Shown here in pieces: positions 1 to 9,112 of a stretch of DNA of 41,280 nucleotides (the stretch's first letter is position 1; each line of letters begins with the position of its first letter). The notes below the pieces were generated by a model. The model ran no database searches. It saw only the letters and a list, made by a program, of their open reading frames with translations, and had not been told where the DNA came from. Source of the stretch: Polyrhizophydium stewartii (taxonomy: Eukaryota > Chytridiomycota > Chytridiomycetes > Rhizophydiales). The stretch covers positions 1 to 41,280 of the forward strand of contig JADGIZ010000026.1 of the NCBI GenBank assembly GCA_027604665.1, written 5' to 3'. A program made the translations under genes and the position numbers.

Positions 1-881
1 CCACCCCCACCGCCACCTCTGAGCAGCGGAGGACCTCCTCCTCCGCCGCCGCCGCCCGGAGAGGCAGCCGTTCGAAAGCAACCCTTGGACGCGCCAAAAC
101 CCAAGCCCAAGGAAATGTCGTTGCAGGACCAACTCAAGGAGAAGCTTCGTAAAAGAGCCGAGTCGGCCGATGCTGGTGAGCCACTTCGGCATTCAACTTT
201 GGCGTGCCCGATTTTCACTTACGCGAACAATCAATGTTCTTGCATCTACTGGGCAAACAGGCGCCAAGGCCGAAGGTATGCTTGCCGGCCAAACGCTTGA
301 CAGCGCCTCAGGACTCTGACGTTGACGATTCCATGCGGAAGGTTCGGAGAGCAGCCCCAAGTCCGGTCCACCACCGCGACGCACCGGCGCAGATGACACT
401 GGAATGTCACTTCAGGATCAGCTTAAGAATCGGCTAAAAAAACGAGCGCAAGAAGCTGGTTCGTGAATGCTTTCCACCCAGGCGCGATATGCCTTTCGCC
501 AACACAAACAGCTCACGTCATTCATTTTCGGTTTCTCGAACAACCCGTGGCTCTGGAACGTGATGTCGGAACGTGGTTTACCCAGAAACCGCAGGTTCGT
601 TATGCGATGCCAATCCTGATTTTTGTGCAAATCTCGGGCACTAACTTTCAGATGAAGAGAGAGCATCTGTGTCGGATGCCTCGCAAGCACATTCGCTTCC
701 CAGCAAGTCACCAACCTCAACATTGAGTGCGTATTTGGCTGGCGGAAAGTTTGAGCAGCCCCACACCTCCGGGTAAGGCAGGAATAGTGTGCTGATCTGA
801 GCAATCAACTCGCTTGTCCGCCCAGTGGCCTCCCCAACCGCAGAAGCCTTGCCGTTGGTTTCGTCTCCCGGAAGCGGACCT

Positions 882-918
<37 letters not shown>

Positions 919-2467
919 TCGCCACTCCGACGCAGCGGCAGCCCGTGACGACCTCCAATGGAGTACCTCCGCCGCCGCCCCCGCCGCCGGCCGCATCGAC
1001 CATTCCACCCGCCAGCTCCAGCCACAGCGGACCTCTCCAATCTTTTCCCTCGACCCAACAGCCTGTCGGATCAAGCGGTGTTCCACCACCACCGGCTCCC
1101 CCGCCGCCCGGGCCGATCACAGTTGGCGGACCGCCTCCACCACCTCCGCCTCCCGGATCGAGCCCAAGCCCAACCGCAACGCTTGCTCGCACAAACGAGC
1201 CTAAACCACCTCCGGTCCGCACCCAATCGGCTGTCGCAGCAGCGCCCGAAATGGACTTCCAAGAGCAGCTCAAAATGCGTCTCAAGAAGCGGGCCGAGTC
1301 TTCCGGTAATCGAAATTCCGTCCAGATCCGGTAGACTGTGTGCTTGTGCTCATGCTGCTCAATGCCATAACCGCACGCGCAGACCAGGTTCTCGGGGCTG
1401 CAGCCTCCAGTGAGCCAAAAGCACAGCGTGAACGCCCAACAGCCGGCAAGCCCCCACCACTGGAGCCCATGAGCTTCGAGGAGCAGCTCAAAAACAGGCT
1501 CAAGAAACGCAGCGAGGAGCAGAGCAGTAAGTCGCACACCGCCCTCAGTTTTCAGCCCGCCCGAGCTGTTCTTGACACGAGCCGTCGCAGCACCTACAAG
1601 CGCCAATGCCGAAATATCCCTCAAGAAGGCAGCTACTCCAACAGGACCTTCGCCGTTTGGCGAAGGCGGGCAGGCGATCAAGCCATCGGGTGCGCCAGAT
1701 GTGCGATGACATAACAAGAGTGACTGTTACAACCTGACTCGTTCGCTCAATTACGCCGCATCTATGCAGCTCTCAAGGCAGCTCGAGGCAAGAGCCAGAG
1801 CGTGGCAGCGCCAGGGCCATCTCGTGAGATACCCCATGGCGTTTGGTTGGACGCGACACACGGTTTCGCGTGCATTTGACACCGGTGCCGGCGATGATGC
1901 ACGTGTGGCCCATTGATGCACTCAGCGGGCAAGCCTGCGCCGGCACAGTCGCCAACCGTACCGCCAACCAAGGGTGCCCAGCGCTTTTCGGGGCAAGAAG
2001 ACCGAAAGCACGCCAAGGAGCCAAGTGCCACACCCACGCAGCCATCGGCTGCGGCTGCTCCCGCCATGACTGAGTCTGCTTCAGCTGCGGCGCATTCGGT
2101 TGAGCCAAGCACAATCGGATCCGCTGCCGAGCCTGCTGGGCCGCAAAGCCAAATGCTTCCGCAGCAATCTGCGGACGAGCAGGTCTTTGTGGGTAAGCCA
2201 GGCGACGGACCCGCAACGCGAGCCGCCGTTGCTTTGGTGATGACTCTGACCCCCGCGTGTGGATTCGTTGCAGTCACGGAAGAGATGCTTGTCGTGGTTC
2301 TGGCGGACTACCAGGCGACCGACGACGAGCAGCTTGGCCTGACAAGCGGCGAAACGGTCGTTATGCTGATTGAGGATTACGGCAATGGCTGGGCATACGG
2401 CTGCTCGCTGGATGGCGCCAGGCGCGGCATGTTTCCTCAGACCTTTGTCGAAAAGGCCAAAAAGTAG
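1..2467 (+). CDS. Proline-rich protein with four WH2-like motifs and a C-terminal SH3 domain (5' partial)
   Basis: Probably an actin-cytoskeleton scaffold; the exact family is not recognised. Polyproline runs alternate with a 16-17 residue basic amphipathic motif (core QLKxRLKKR) starting at 115, 404, 1251 and 1469. It resembles WH2 or Ena/VASP-type G-actin-binding motifs, but this is inference. An SH3 domain ends the protein (about 2280-2455): the ALYDY position reads VLADY, followed by GWAYG and FPQTFV. Exons joined by phase: 1-175, 261-275, 342-458, 652-726 (end uncertain, could be 772), 826-1305, 1383-1526, 1591-1689, 1770-1823, 1926 to about 2195, about 2271-2467. Every intron I could place is phase 1. 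The donor at 459 (GTTCGT) is weak. The start lies left of the window. Polyproline plus SH3 suggests a partner network like verprolin/WASP or a myosin-I tail; it is not a formin as far as can be seen. Confidence 0.75.
115..1520 (+). repeat. Four dispersed copies of a WH2-like motif, each near an exon end
   Basis: Copies start at 115, 404, 1251 and 1469 and encode MSLQDQLKEKLRKRAES, MSLQDQLKNRLKKRAQE, MDFQEQLKMRLKKRAES and MSFEEQLKNRLKKRSEE. In each case the motif is the last element before a phase-1 donor and is preceded by proline-rich sequence, so motif and linker behave as a duplicable exon unit. Further copies may lie left of the window. Confidence 0.85.
880..917 (+). repeat. (CCG)n tract coding for polyproline
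   Basis: A nearly pure CCG run inside the proline-rich exon 826-1305. It reads as proline on the coding strand and as polyglycine on the other strand, which creates long false antisense reading frames. Confidence 0.9.
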
Positions 2468-2635
2468 GGCGGCCTTTCTCATACGATCAGCAAGCTCGCA
2501 CCTGCGCATGGCCCAAGGACACCCCTGCCGCGGGCGAAGCCCGCTCAGCTACAGCAAGCGCGGCAATGGGAGATGGGTGTATTCAAGGCTTTTTGTGCGC
2601 GTGCATGCAAATCCAAGGCGCAATACACGGCAATC

Positions 2636-4371
2636 TTACTGCGTGCCAGCAGTGTAAATGGCCTCGTTGGTAATGACAAGCTCGTCGATCTCGGGGCTGA
2701 GCTCAGCAAGGACCTCGGCAACAGACTGAGGCAGGAGGCGGATGGTGAATGTGTCAGCAGCTCCAAGCTGGCGGCGCAGATTGCGGTCGCAGCTTCGGCA
2801 GATATACCTTGTGGTACTGCAACTGAACCGCAACAAGGTCGGCGATGGCACGAAGCATCTCGTTGTTCTCGACAACGAGCTTCATCTTGCCCATTGCGTC
2901 GTCAACAGCAACAACAAACTCGTCCTCGGATTTCTCCATTTCGGTGCGGAGAGCCTCGGCCTTCTCGGGAGGGACGCCCTTGAGGCGCGAGCGGCAGGCG
3001 TCATAAGTGAGGCGGACGCTCTGGACGTTGCGGCGGGCCTTCTGCTCGTGCCGAGCGGATGCACGACAGCATCGGGTGACGAGGCACCACTTCTGCGTCA
3101 GCATCGAGCCGGCCTGGAAGACAACTGGGGCAGTGCAGGCCCACCATAGCGTCGGCGATCTTCTGATTAAGCGTCTTGAGAAGCGGGTTGTGGAACTTTG
3201 CGACGGCGTCGCTGTCCTGTTTGACGCGCATGTTGCCGGCACGCTCTTCGGCGTTGGCGAACTTCTTGAGGGCCGCGGCTGCGGACCATCCGGTTGTACA
3301 CGAAGGCATGGGGTTCCGGGGGCCAGGGGAGCGGGTGTCGGCAAGGTAGGCAAGTAGGCAGCACGAGGCGGCCGCCAGAGTGATGATGTTCGTCGACATT
3401 CCGCAGGTCAGCCAAGCAAACCAAGCCACCGCCTTTGCGGCGCCACAAGCGACGCATCGCACCCAGGGGCTCCTCGGGGTTGACAGACTCGGCAGCCTGC
3501 AGCGCGGCCTTGGCAAAGGCGTGGCTCAGACTGGGCGGGGTCTCCTGCGAAACGGGGCGCGAGGCGGACCCCTGGGCGATCTGACCGCCCGAGAGCTTGT
3601 CGGCCAGCGACGTTGCGCCAGACGAGACCGTGTTGGCAAAGTCAACGACCTTGTCATTGAGGGCAGGCTCGTAGTCGTAGGCGGGCAGCGTGTAGTTGCG
3701 CGAGACCTTGAGCAGCTGCTCGTGAGCTGCCTTGATCTTGTCGACCTTCTGCTCGTCCCGATGCGGTGGCGGGCAGCCAGGGGGTGTCAGCCGGCCGCGA
3801 AGGCGGCGCCGGCGCGTGCGTCAGACAAGGGTCGGACGGCGTGCAGCTTGGGCTGGATGGGCGGACAGGCGTGCGGTCGGGGAGGGCAGTTCTTCATCCA
3901 AAGGCAGCGGCCGCCGGCGGGCTGCAGCGGTGGCGGCCGTTGGGTGCGACTCGCCTGCCGATCCCGGCGTCGCCCAAGGGGTGTGCAGGGGCCGAGCCGA
4001 GCAGAAGCGGCAAGGCGCACAAGGCGCGGGCGGGCGGCGGGCGGAGGGGAACGTACCTCCTCGAGCTGGCGGTACTCGGGCGGCAGCTCGGTGACATCGG
4101 TGCTGCCGCCGATGCGCTCCTTGGCGAACTGGCGTCGCGCGGCCAGGGGTGGGCCGTCGGCCAGAGGCGTCAGCGCGTGGGGAGGAGAGCACGATCGCGC
4201 CTTCGACGGAACACCGGCGGCCGCGGGCGGCGGGCGGCGGGCAGCGGCACGCACCTGCTGGACCTGAATCCACTGCTTGCCGACCTCGCGCCCGAGGGGC
4301 TTGAGCGACTGCGTGAAGGACGAGAGCACGGCGTTGATTTGCTGGCCGGCGGCGTTGAACGACTCTGACAT
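2636..4371 (-). CDS. GVP36: BAR-domain protein, Gvp36-like (fungal BAR_2 family)
   Basis: Predicted membrane-curvature protein of Golgi/endosomal vesicles. The start at 4371 gives an amphipathic N-terminus (SFNAAGQQINAVLSSFTQSL). The family hallmark DVTELPPEYRQLE follows, then long charged helices: KVDKIKAAHEQLLKVSRNY, ALKKFANAEERAG and VQSVRLTYDACRSRLKGV. The end is AEVLAELSPEIDEL. These match the order in yeast Gvp36-type BAR proteins: an N-terminal helix, then three coiled helices. At least four introns were joined in phase; the last begins after LQYHK with GTATAT and ends CTGACAC...CTCAG. The protein is about 300 residues, normal for the family. It is convergent with the SH3 protein (168 nt between stops) and divergent from the CatSper2 gene. 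The assignment to this fungal family supports the fungal identity of the window; vesicle function is from family knowledge. Confidence 0.85.
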
Positions 4372-4506
4372 GTCTGGGGGTGAGCCGGAGAGGTGCAGGC
4401 GGATTCAGAGGCCGGGAAAGCGCGCGGTGGTCCGCGGTGCGTCTCGCCGCGCCGCGCAGCCAACACACGCACCGCCGACACAGGCCTTCTTCCGCCCAGA
4501 TCCGGC
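4372..4506. promoter_or_regulatory. Divergent intergenic region between BAR and CatSper2 genes
   Basis: About 135 nt separate the two start codons if CatSper2 begins at 4507 (426 nt if it begins at 4798). No TATA box or repeated element is evident. It must hold both promoters and both 5' UTRs. Confidence 0.45.
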
Positions 4507-7169
4507 ATGAGCCTGCGCCGCGCGCCAGAGAATGGTGCGGCACTGCATGCTGCTTCCGACTCGCAACTGCCAGCTTGCAGCTCACGGTTTCCTGGCGCAG
4601 CGTTTCGCGACCTGTCCTCGCACGCCAGCTTCTTCAGGACCAAGCTCATCCATGAGTTCAACCTGCTCGATGTGCGCCCACCTTCCCACCCGCAAACACC
4701 ACCAAGTGGAGCTGGAGCGCCAACAAGGCCAAACTTCTGGCTGTACACGCACTCGCATGTTCGTGCTGACGTGCCTGGGTCGCAGAACCTCAACGATATG
4801 TCATTCACCACACCGCCCGCAACCATGACATCAAAAGACTTTCAAGGTCAGCCTGGCTGCGCAGGACTATTGCCCGCGTTAGGCACTCGCTGACTGACGC
4901 GACGTCTTTTGCGTGCCTCAGAGCAAAAAGTTCGCTTCAAGATACTCAACGATGCGCCGATCTCTCTCATAAAGTTCCCGGTCGGTGTTGCTGAGATAAA
5001 CTGAGAGGAGCATGTTCAGACTCTCACCGCCTGACGCTGCATCGCCTAAACGCCTCAGCAAATCAAACGCAAGCAAAATGATGACTCGATCAAGAAGATC
5101 GACCGTAGGCTCACGCGCACCAAAAACATGGACTCGATTCCAATCGGCGCCTGGGCAGCATGGCTTCTCAATCGTAAGTCCTTGAGCCTTGGCATCTTGG
5201 CGGTGAAGATCCTGAGCGAGCCGCATTTCCCGCCCGCTGGAGTACTGACGATATGCGCAGTTCCTGCGTACAAAAACACGATAGTCGTTTTTATTGCAAT
5301 CAATGCAGCTTGTCTGGGGATCATGACAGGTGTGCTTCATTCGCATCTGTGCGAATGGACCGGAGCGCGTGGCAGTCCAAGTAACAGCTACAAACAACAC
5401 GCAGAGCTCTGGACCATTGAAAGTCAGGTCTGGGCCGGGTTTCAGGCTTTGATCATCGTCAACCAGATTTGCCTGGCTGCGTTTTACATTGACATCTTCA
5501 TCAAGTGGATCGACGACTTCAGCTCGTATTGGAAGGATGGATGGAATATCGCCGATGCCGTGATCACTGGCATTGTATGCGCCACGTTTCGGCCAAACTG
5601 GACGCGCGAGGCACACTCTGACGCTTAGATGACACAAACGCTTGAGCAGGTTTCGGTGCCCGAAGTGATTTCGTGGACCAAGATCTTCCCGCATCTGTCA
5701 GATCAAAACGACTTTTTCACTGCCATACGCGTCTTATCTGTTTTCAAGCTGATCATGCGATTCGAGACATTCAAAATCATCATCATGACGATCATCCAAG
5801 CCGTCAATGTAGGCCAGCGCTGGCGATGTAGCCTACAAGAAGGCAGAAACGTGATTGTCTGGCTTATGTTGACGCTCACGCGGGCAAAAGTCGATGGGGT
5901 CCATCATGCTCTTCGTATTCATGGTAGTCCTTACATACTCTGTGATTGGAACGTCGTTCTACTCCGACTACACTCACTCGGTCAGAGCCGATCTCTTCTA
6001 CCAGGACTTTTTCAGGTGCTCGCTTGTAACGCGCTTCCTCGCGGCCAGCGCCGCGCCAAACTCACGATAGTGCCCTGGCCACATGCTGCGCAGCAATGTC
6101 AAGGCAACCCTCACGACGCTCTTCCAACTGCTTACTCTCGATCAGGTGGCAGCCAGCGCAGAACGCTCCCTTCCACTCGAGCTCCAGAGAGCTGACTGCT
6201 TGTATGAGCAGTGGGACGTCATCAACCGCAATCTCCGCCTGGTTTCAAACAGTATCTACAGCGAGGGATTTATTGTCTCATGGGTCTTTCTCGGAGGTGA
6301 CGGCGAGTCGCCGAAATGCTCTGCTATCGCCTATGCTGACTGCCTCTGCACTTGCATTGCATAGCGTTTATTTTCCGCAACATCTTTGTTGGCGTGATGG
6401 TGCACAACTTTGACCGCATCAGCGACACGCTCCGAGCCGAGAAGATGTCGCAGATCAAGCAAAAGAGGCTCGAGCGCATGAGAAAGCGCCTCAAGAACGA
6501 GCTTGCCGTGCATGGCAATATCCAGGCAATGTGAGTTTGCTCCAGAGCCTCTTTGCGTGTAGCATGACGCTCATTCTGCACAAAACATGTGCAAATCAGG
6601 ACCGACCACAAGGCAATACCGCATGACAGAGAGGACGTGAGCTCAATGACAAGCAATCCCACCGGCCAGTGAGGATTCTGTCTGTATGACTTGGAAGTTA
6701 CATAATACCCCTGACACCAGCAGCGCGATTGGTTCATTACATCCAGCGACCATGAGCGTCATATGGATGTTCTGAGAAACATGCAGCGCCTCATGGTTGC
6801 CTCGCATGACGTTTCGCTTGGTGTGCGCATGGGCGACAGTCGGCCTTCAAGCTCCACCCAAGCTAACCGGTTTTGTGCGCACCGGGTGGTCTCTGTGGGC
6901 TTGCCAAGCATGGGATGCCACCGTGCAGGAGACCCTGGCTTCTTTGGCGCTCGATCAGCACGACGAAACGCTATGGCCGCGCGATTCACTCTTCAAGTAT
7001 CTGCAGCTCATGGAGACGCTGATGGAGAGTATGAAAGAGTATCAAGAGCTCAATCTGCTTGCCTGTAAGCTCCAGCATGCGCCAGAGTCTCTGCGGCCAT
7101 GGGCTTCGAGCACAACGCTGACGTGGGCGAGCAACAGCAAAACAGCTCATGGAGCTCTTTGACACGTAG
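4507..7169 (+). CDS. CATSPER2: CatSper2-like voltage-gated cation channel alpha subunit
   Basis: Pore-forming subunit of a flagellar, alkalinisation-sensitive Ca2+ channel. Twelve or thirteen exons join in frame to about 576 residues (human CatSper2: 530). In order: N-terminal helix RTKLIHEFNLLD; S1 NTIVVFIAINAACLGI; S2-S3 YIDIFIKWIDDF...WKDGWNIADAVIT; S4 with few charges, AIRVLSVFKLIMRF; S5 SMGSIMLFVFMVVL; pore helix TLFQLLTLDQW, fitting the CatSper TxDxW signature; S6 LGAFIFRNIFVGVMVHNF. The tail has W-DATVQETL and LWPRDSLFKYLQLMETL, close to the diagnostic CatSper2 C-terminus (WPRDSLFRY). Exons: 4507-4671, 4786-4846, 4922-4980, 5059-5574, 5629-5808, 5891-6015, 6094-6145, 6212-6296, 6365-6530, 6600-6636, 6724-6820, 6909-7064, 7138-7169. 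The start is uncertain (4507 or 4798); the N-terminal similarity favours 4507. CatSper has been reported from Allomyces but not from most fungi. Confidence 0.88.
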
Positions 7170-7214
7170 CGTAGCTACATTTATGGAGAGATAAAGCTTC
7201 CTCGCGCGCAGCGG

Positions 7215-8359
7215 TCACCCGCATGCCGGCTCGTCTGCATACGAGTCATCTGCTTCAGCTGCCCTGCCGAAATAGTCGAGCTGGCCATCGCCCATGGCCA
7301 GGTCATCCTGAAGCCGCAGAAGCTCCTTTTTTGACATGGCGTGCTGCTTCCGTGCACCCGCCTTCTTGGCCGATGCAGGCTTTACAGAGACGGGCTTGCG
7401 TGGAACAAACTTTGGAGCTGCTGAAGCCGCCAGACTTGGGTTGCGAAAAAGCCCAGAGGACACAGCATCGTCATCAGCCCGACCTGAGATGGGTTTGCGC
7501 GTGGCAGAGGACGTCTGTTCGGGCAGGGCTGGCCACGCAGCAGCAGATGGCGGTTGGGATGCGGGTTGGGATGCCGACGCCTTGTCAATTGTAACCGTGC
7601 GAGCATCAAGATCAATGTTCAGTACGCGACGAGCGCGGAGCTCTTCTTTTGCCCGCTGCTGCTCCTGCAAGCGTTTGACAGCCAGGCCACGCTCCTCGGC
7701 CGTGAGCCATCTGTTGTTGATGTCGCTGGCGAGATCAAAGTCGCTGGCAGTGTCGTGGACTCGCGTCCGTGCGGTGCTGTTGCGATCAAACTCAAGCAAG
7801 CGCTCCCTGCGTGCCTCGGCGCTGAGGAGCGCCTGATCGTCGGATGCCGCCACCGCAAGCAGCTCTGGGGGCACTTGGGCGACGCTATCGCTGTTTGCAC
7901 TTGGGTCATTTGCGACTAGGCGTTGCTGCAGCATGGCGGCGCGCTGCTGCTCTCGCGACTGAACGATGTTCCCGCATGTTGGGCAGGGGCCTTCGCCCTC
8001 GAATTCGCACACAATCTTGCCGCACTTGAGGCAGTTTGTGATGAGGCCATGGACGGCGGCTTCGCACCTTTGGTCAGCCGAAAGGCAGCGCGTCCAAACG
8101 CGGTGCTGCGATGACACGTTCGACTCGCTAGATGCACTCACCCATGCATTCGCACACGGGGCGGCCGCCAAACCCTGGCGGCGAGTTGCCAACCTTCTCC
8201 ATTGCCGCCCTCTGCTTCGCCTTCTTCTGCTGTTGTCGCTTGGACGGCGGCGCCTGTGCCGCGCGCTGGCCTGGCGAAGCGGCCTTTGAGAGAGGCGCAT
8301 TCTCCTTTGCGAGCCTCTCGTCCTCGAGGCGCTCGCGCTCGAGCCTGTCCTCCAGCTCC

Positions 8360-8421
<62 letters not shown>

Positions 8422-8799
8422 GCGGCGAGCCGCAGACGCCGAGCTCGACCAGGCGCCGACCGCCTTGACCTCCGGGAAGCGGCGCCGAAGAAACTCCTGT
8501 ATGAAGTTGAGCGACTCGGGCGCCATGCCGACAAGGTCCTGCAGGATGGGCGCCGAGGCGTCAGAGCTCGGGTCGGCAGCGCGGAGCCGCAACGCCAGGC
8601 CCCAGCAAGGCCGAAGCCGCGGGCAGTCGGGACGCACCTGCAGGTACTCGCTGACCTCGTCCCGGGATGGGATGGCCACGACGGCGTTGACGAGCTGCTC
8701 AATGTCGGCACGGGCAAGGCCGCCGCCCATGAGGGCCGTCAGCTGCGAGCACGCCCAGAGCTCCAAGCTGTCGCTGTGCATGGTGAGCAAGCTGGGCAT
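7215..8799 (-). CDS. RQT4: Rqt4/TRIP4 (ASC-1)-type C2HC5 zinc-finger protein
   Basis: Subunit of the ribosome-quality-control trigger (ASC-1) complex that splits collided ribosomes with the helicase Slh1/ASCC3. Three exons (8799-8638, 8538-8142, 8059-7215) join in phase to 467 residues. The N-terminal helical region LELWACSQL resembles human TRIP4. A glutamine run and charged coiled coil follow. The C2HC5 finger is split by an intron: VCECM joins AAVHGLITNC, then LKCGKIVCEFEGEGPCPTCG. This gives the family pattern CxCx4HxLxxNCxxCGxxxC. The C-terminus has conserved-looking RVLNIDLDARTVTID and ends DYFGRAAEADDSYADEP. No ASCH domain is present after it, as in yeast Rqt4 and unlike animal TRIP4. 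A second Met lies at 8781. It is convergent with CatSper2 (45 nt between stops). Confidence 0.9.
8362..8418 (-). repeat. (CAG)19 microsatellite coding for polyglutamine in Rqt4
   Basis: Nineteen uninterrupted CTG triplets on the plus strand read as 19 CAG glutamine codons on the coding strand, placed between the N-terminal helical region and a Glu/Arg-rich coiled coil. A pure tract of one codon suggests recent slippage. The shifted frames give false poly-Ser, poly-Cys and poly-Ala reading frames. Confidence 0.97.
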
Positions 8800-9112
8800 G
8801 GGGGCACAGATCGAGACGGCGGCAGAAGCCCGCCCTCAGGAACGCATCGCCTCGGGATCAGCGAGATCTCTTGTGCGCAGTGTGGATCAGCGAGATCTGG
8901 CCGCTGCCCGCCCGCCGCCCCGCCATCAGCCGGCAGTCCCCGCGCGCAGCAGCCTCGCAGTTGCAAGGAGCGGGCGGACGCCATCCTGAAAGATGTCCGA
9001 CCTCGCGGCGCAGGGGCCGCACTGCGCCGCCTCCCCGGCCTCCTCCGGCGCCCGACACAGGCTGCCCGCATGGCACAACAGCAGCCAGCCCGCCAGATCC
9101 ACATCGGCATCG
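8800..9112. promoter_or_regulatory. Divergent region between Rqt4 and the Pcl cyclin
   Basis: 313 nt between start codons, the longest clear spacer here. It contains two near-identical GATCAGCGAGATCT-like blocks at about 8856 and 8885, separated by about 15 nt; otherwise no recognisable TATA or factor site. An open frame runs through in frame with the cyclin from 8993, so part may be coding. Confidence 0.5.

Noticed and set aside
773..825. Alternative short intron with donor GTAAGG after an open stretch 727-772
   Set aside because: It is a better-looking donor but gives phase 2 and breaks the next exon's frame; the donor at 727 keeps phase 1. cDNA could reverse this.
641..1717. 358-codon minus-strand open frame with polyglycine
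   Set aside because: It is the antisense of the polyproline exons and introns of the SH3 protein; the glycine runs come from the CCG tract and no family features appear.
3380..4267. 295-codon plus-strand open frame
   Set aside because: Antisense of the BAR gene in GC-rich DNA; Arg/Gly-rich, no recognisable domain, while the minus strand gives a well-matched BAR protein.
4798..4800. Start codon for CatSper2 at 4798
   Set aside because: Upstream in-frame sequence after removing a TGCTGAC-type intron (4672-4785) gives RTKLIHEFNLLD, which resembles the N-terminal helix of animal CatSper2, so the start is likely upstream.
7973..8717. Poly-Ser N-terminal part of a 500-codon minus-strand frame
   Set aside because: The run of serines is the CAG tract read in the wrong frame. 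Only the part from about 8059 down belongs to Rqt4 after splicing.
8132..8989. Plus-strand open frame with a polycysteine run
   Set aside because: Antisense shadow of the Rqt4 CAG tract.
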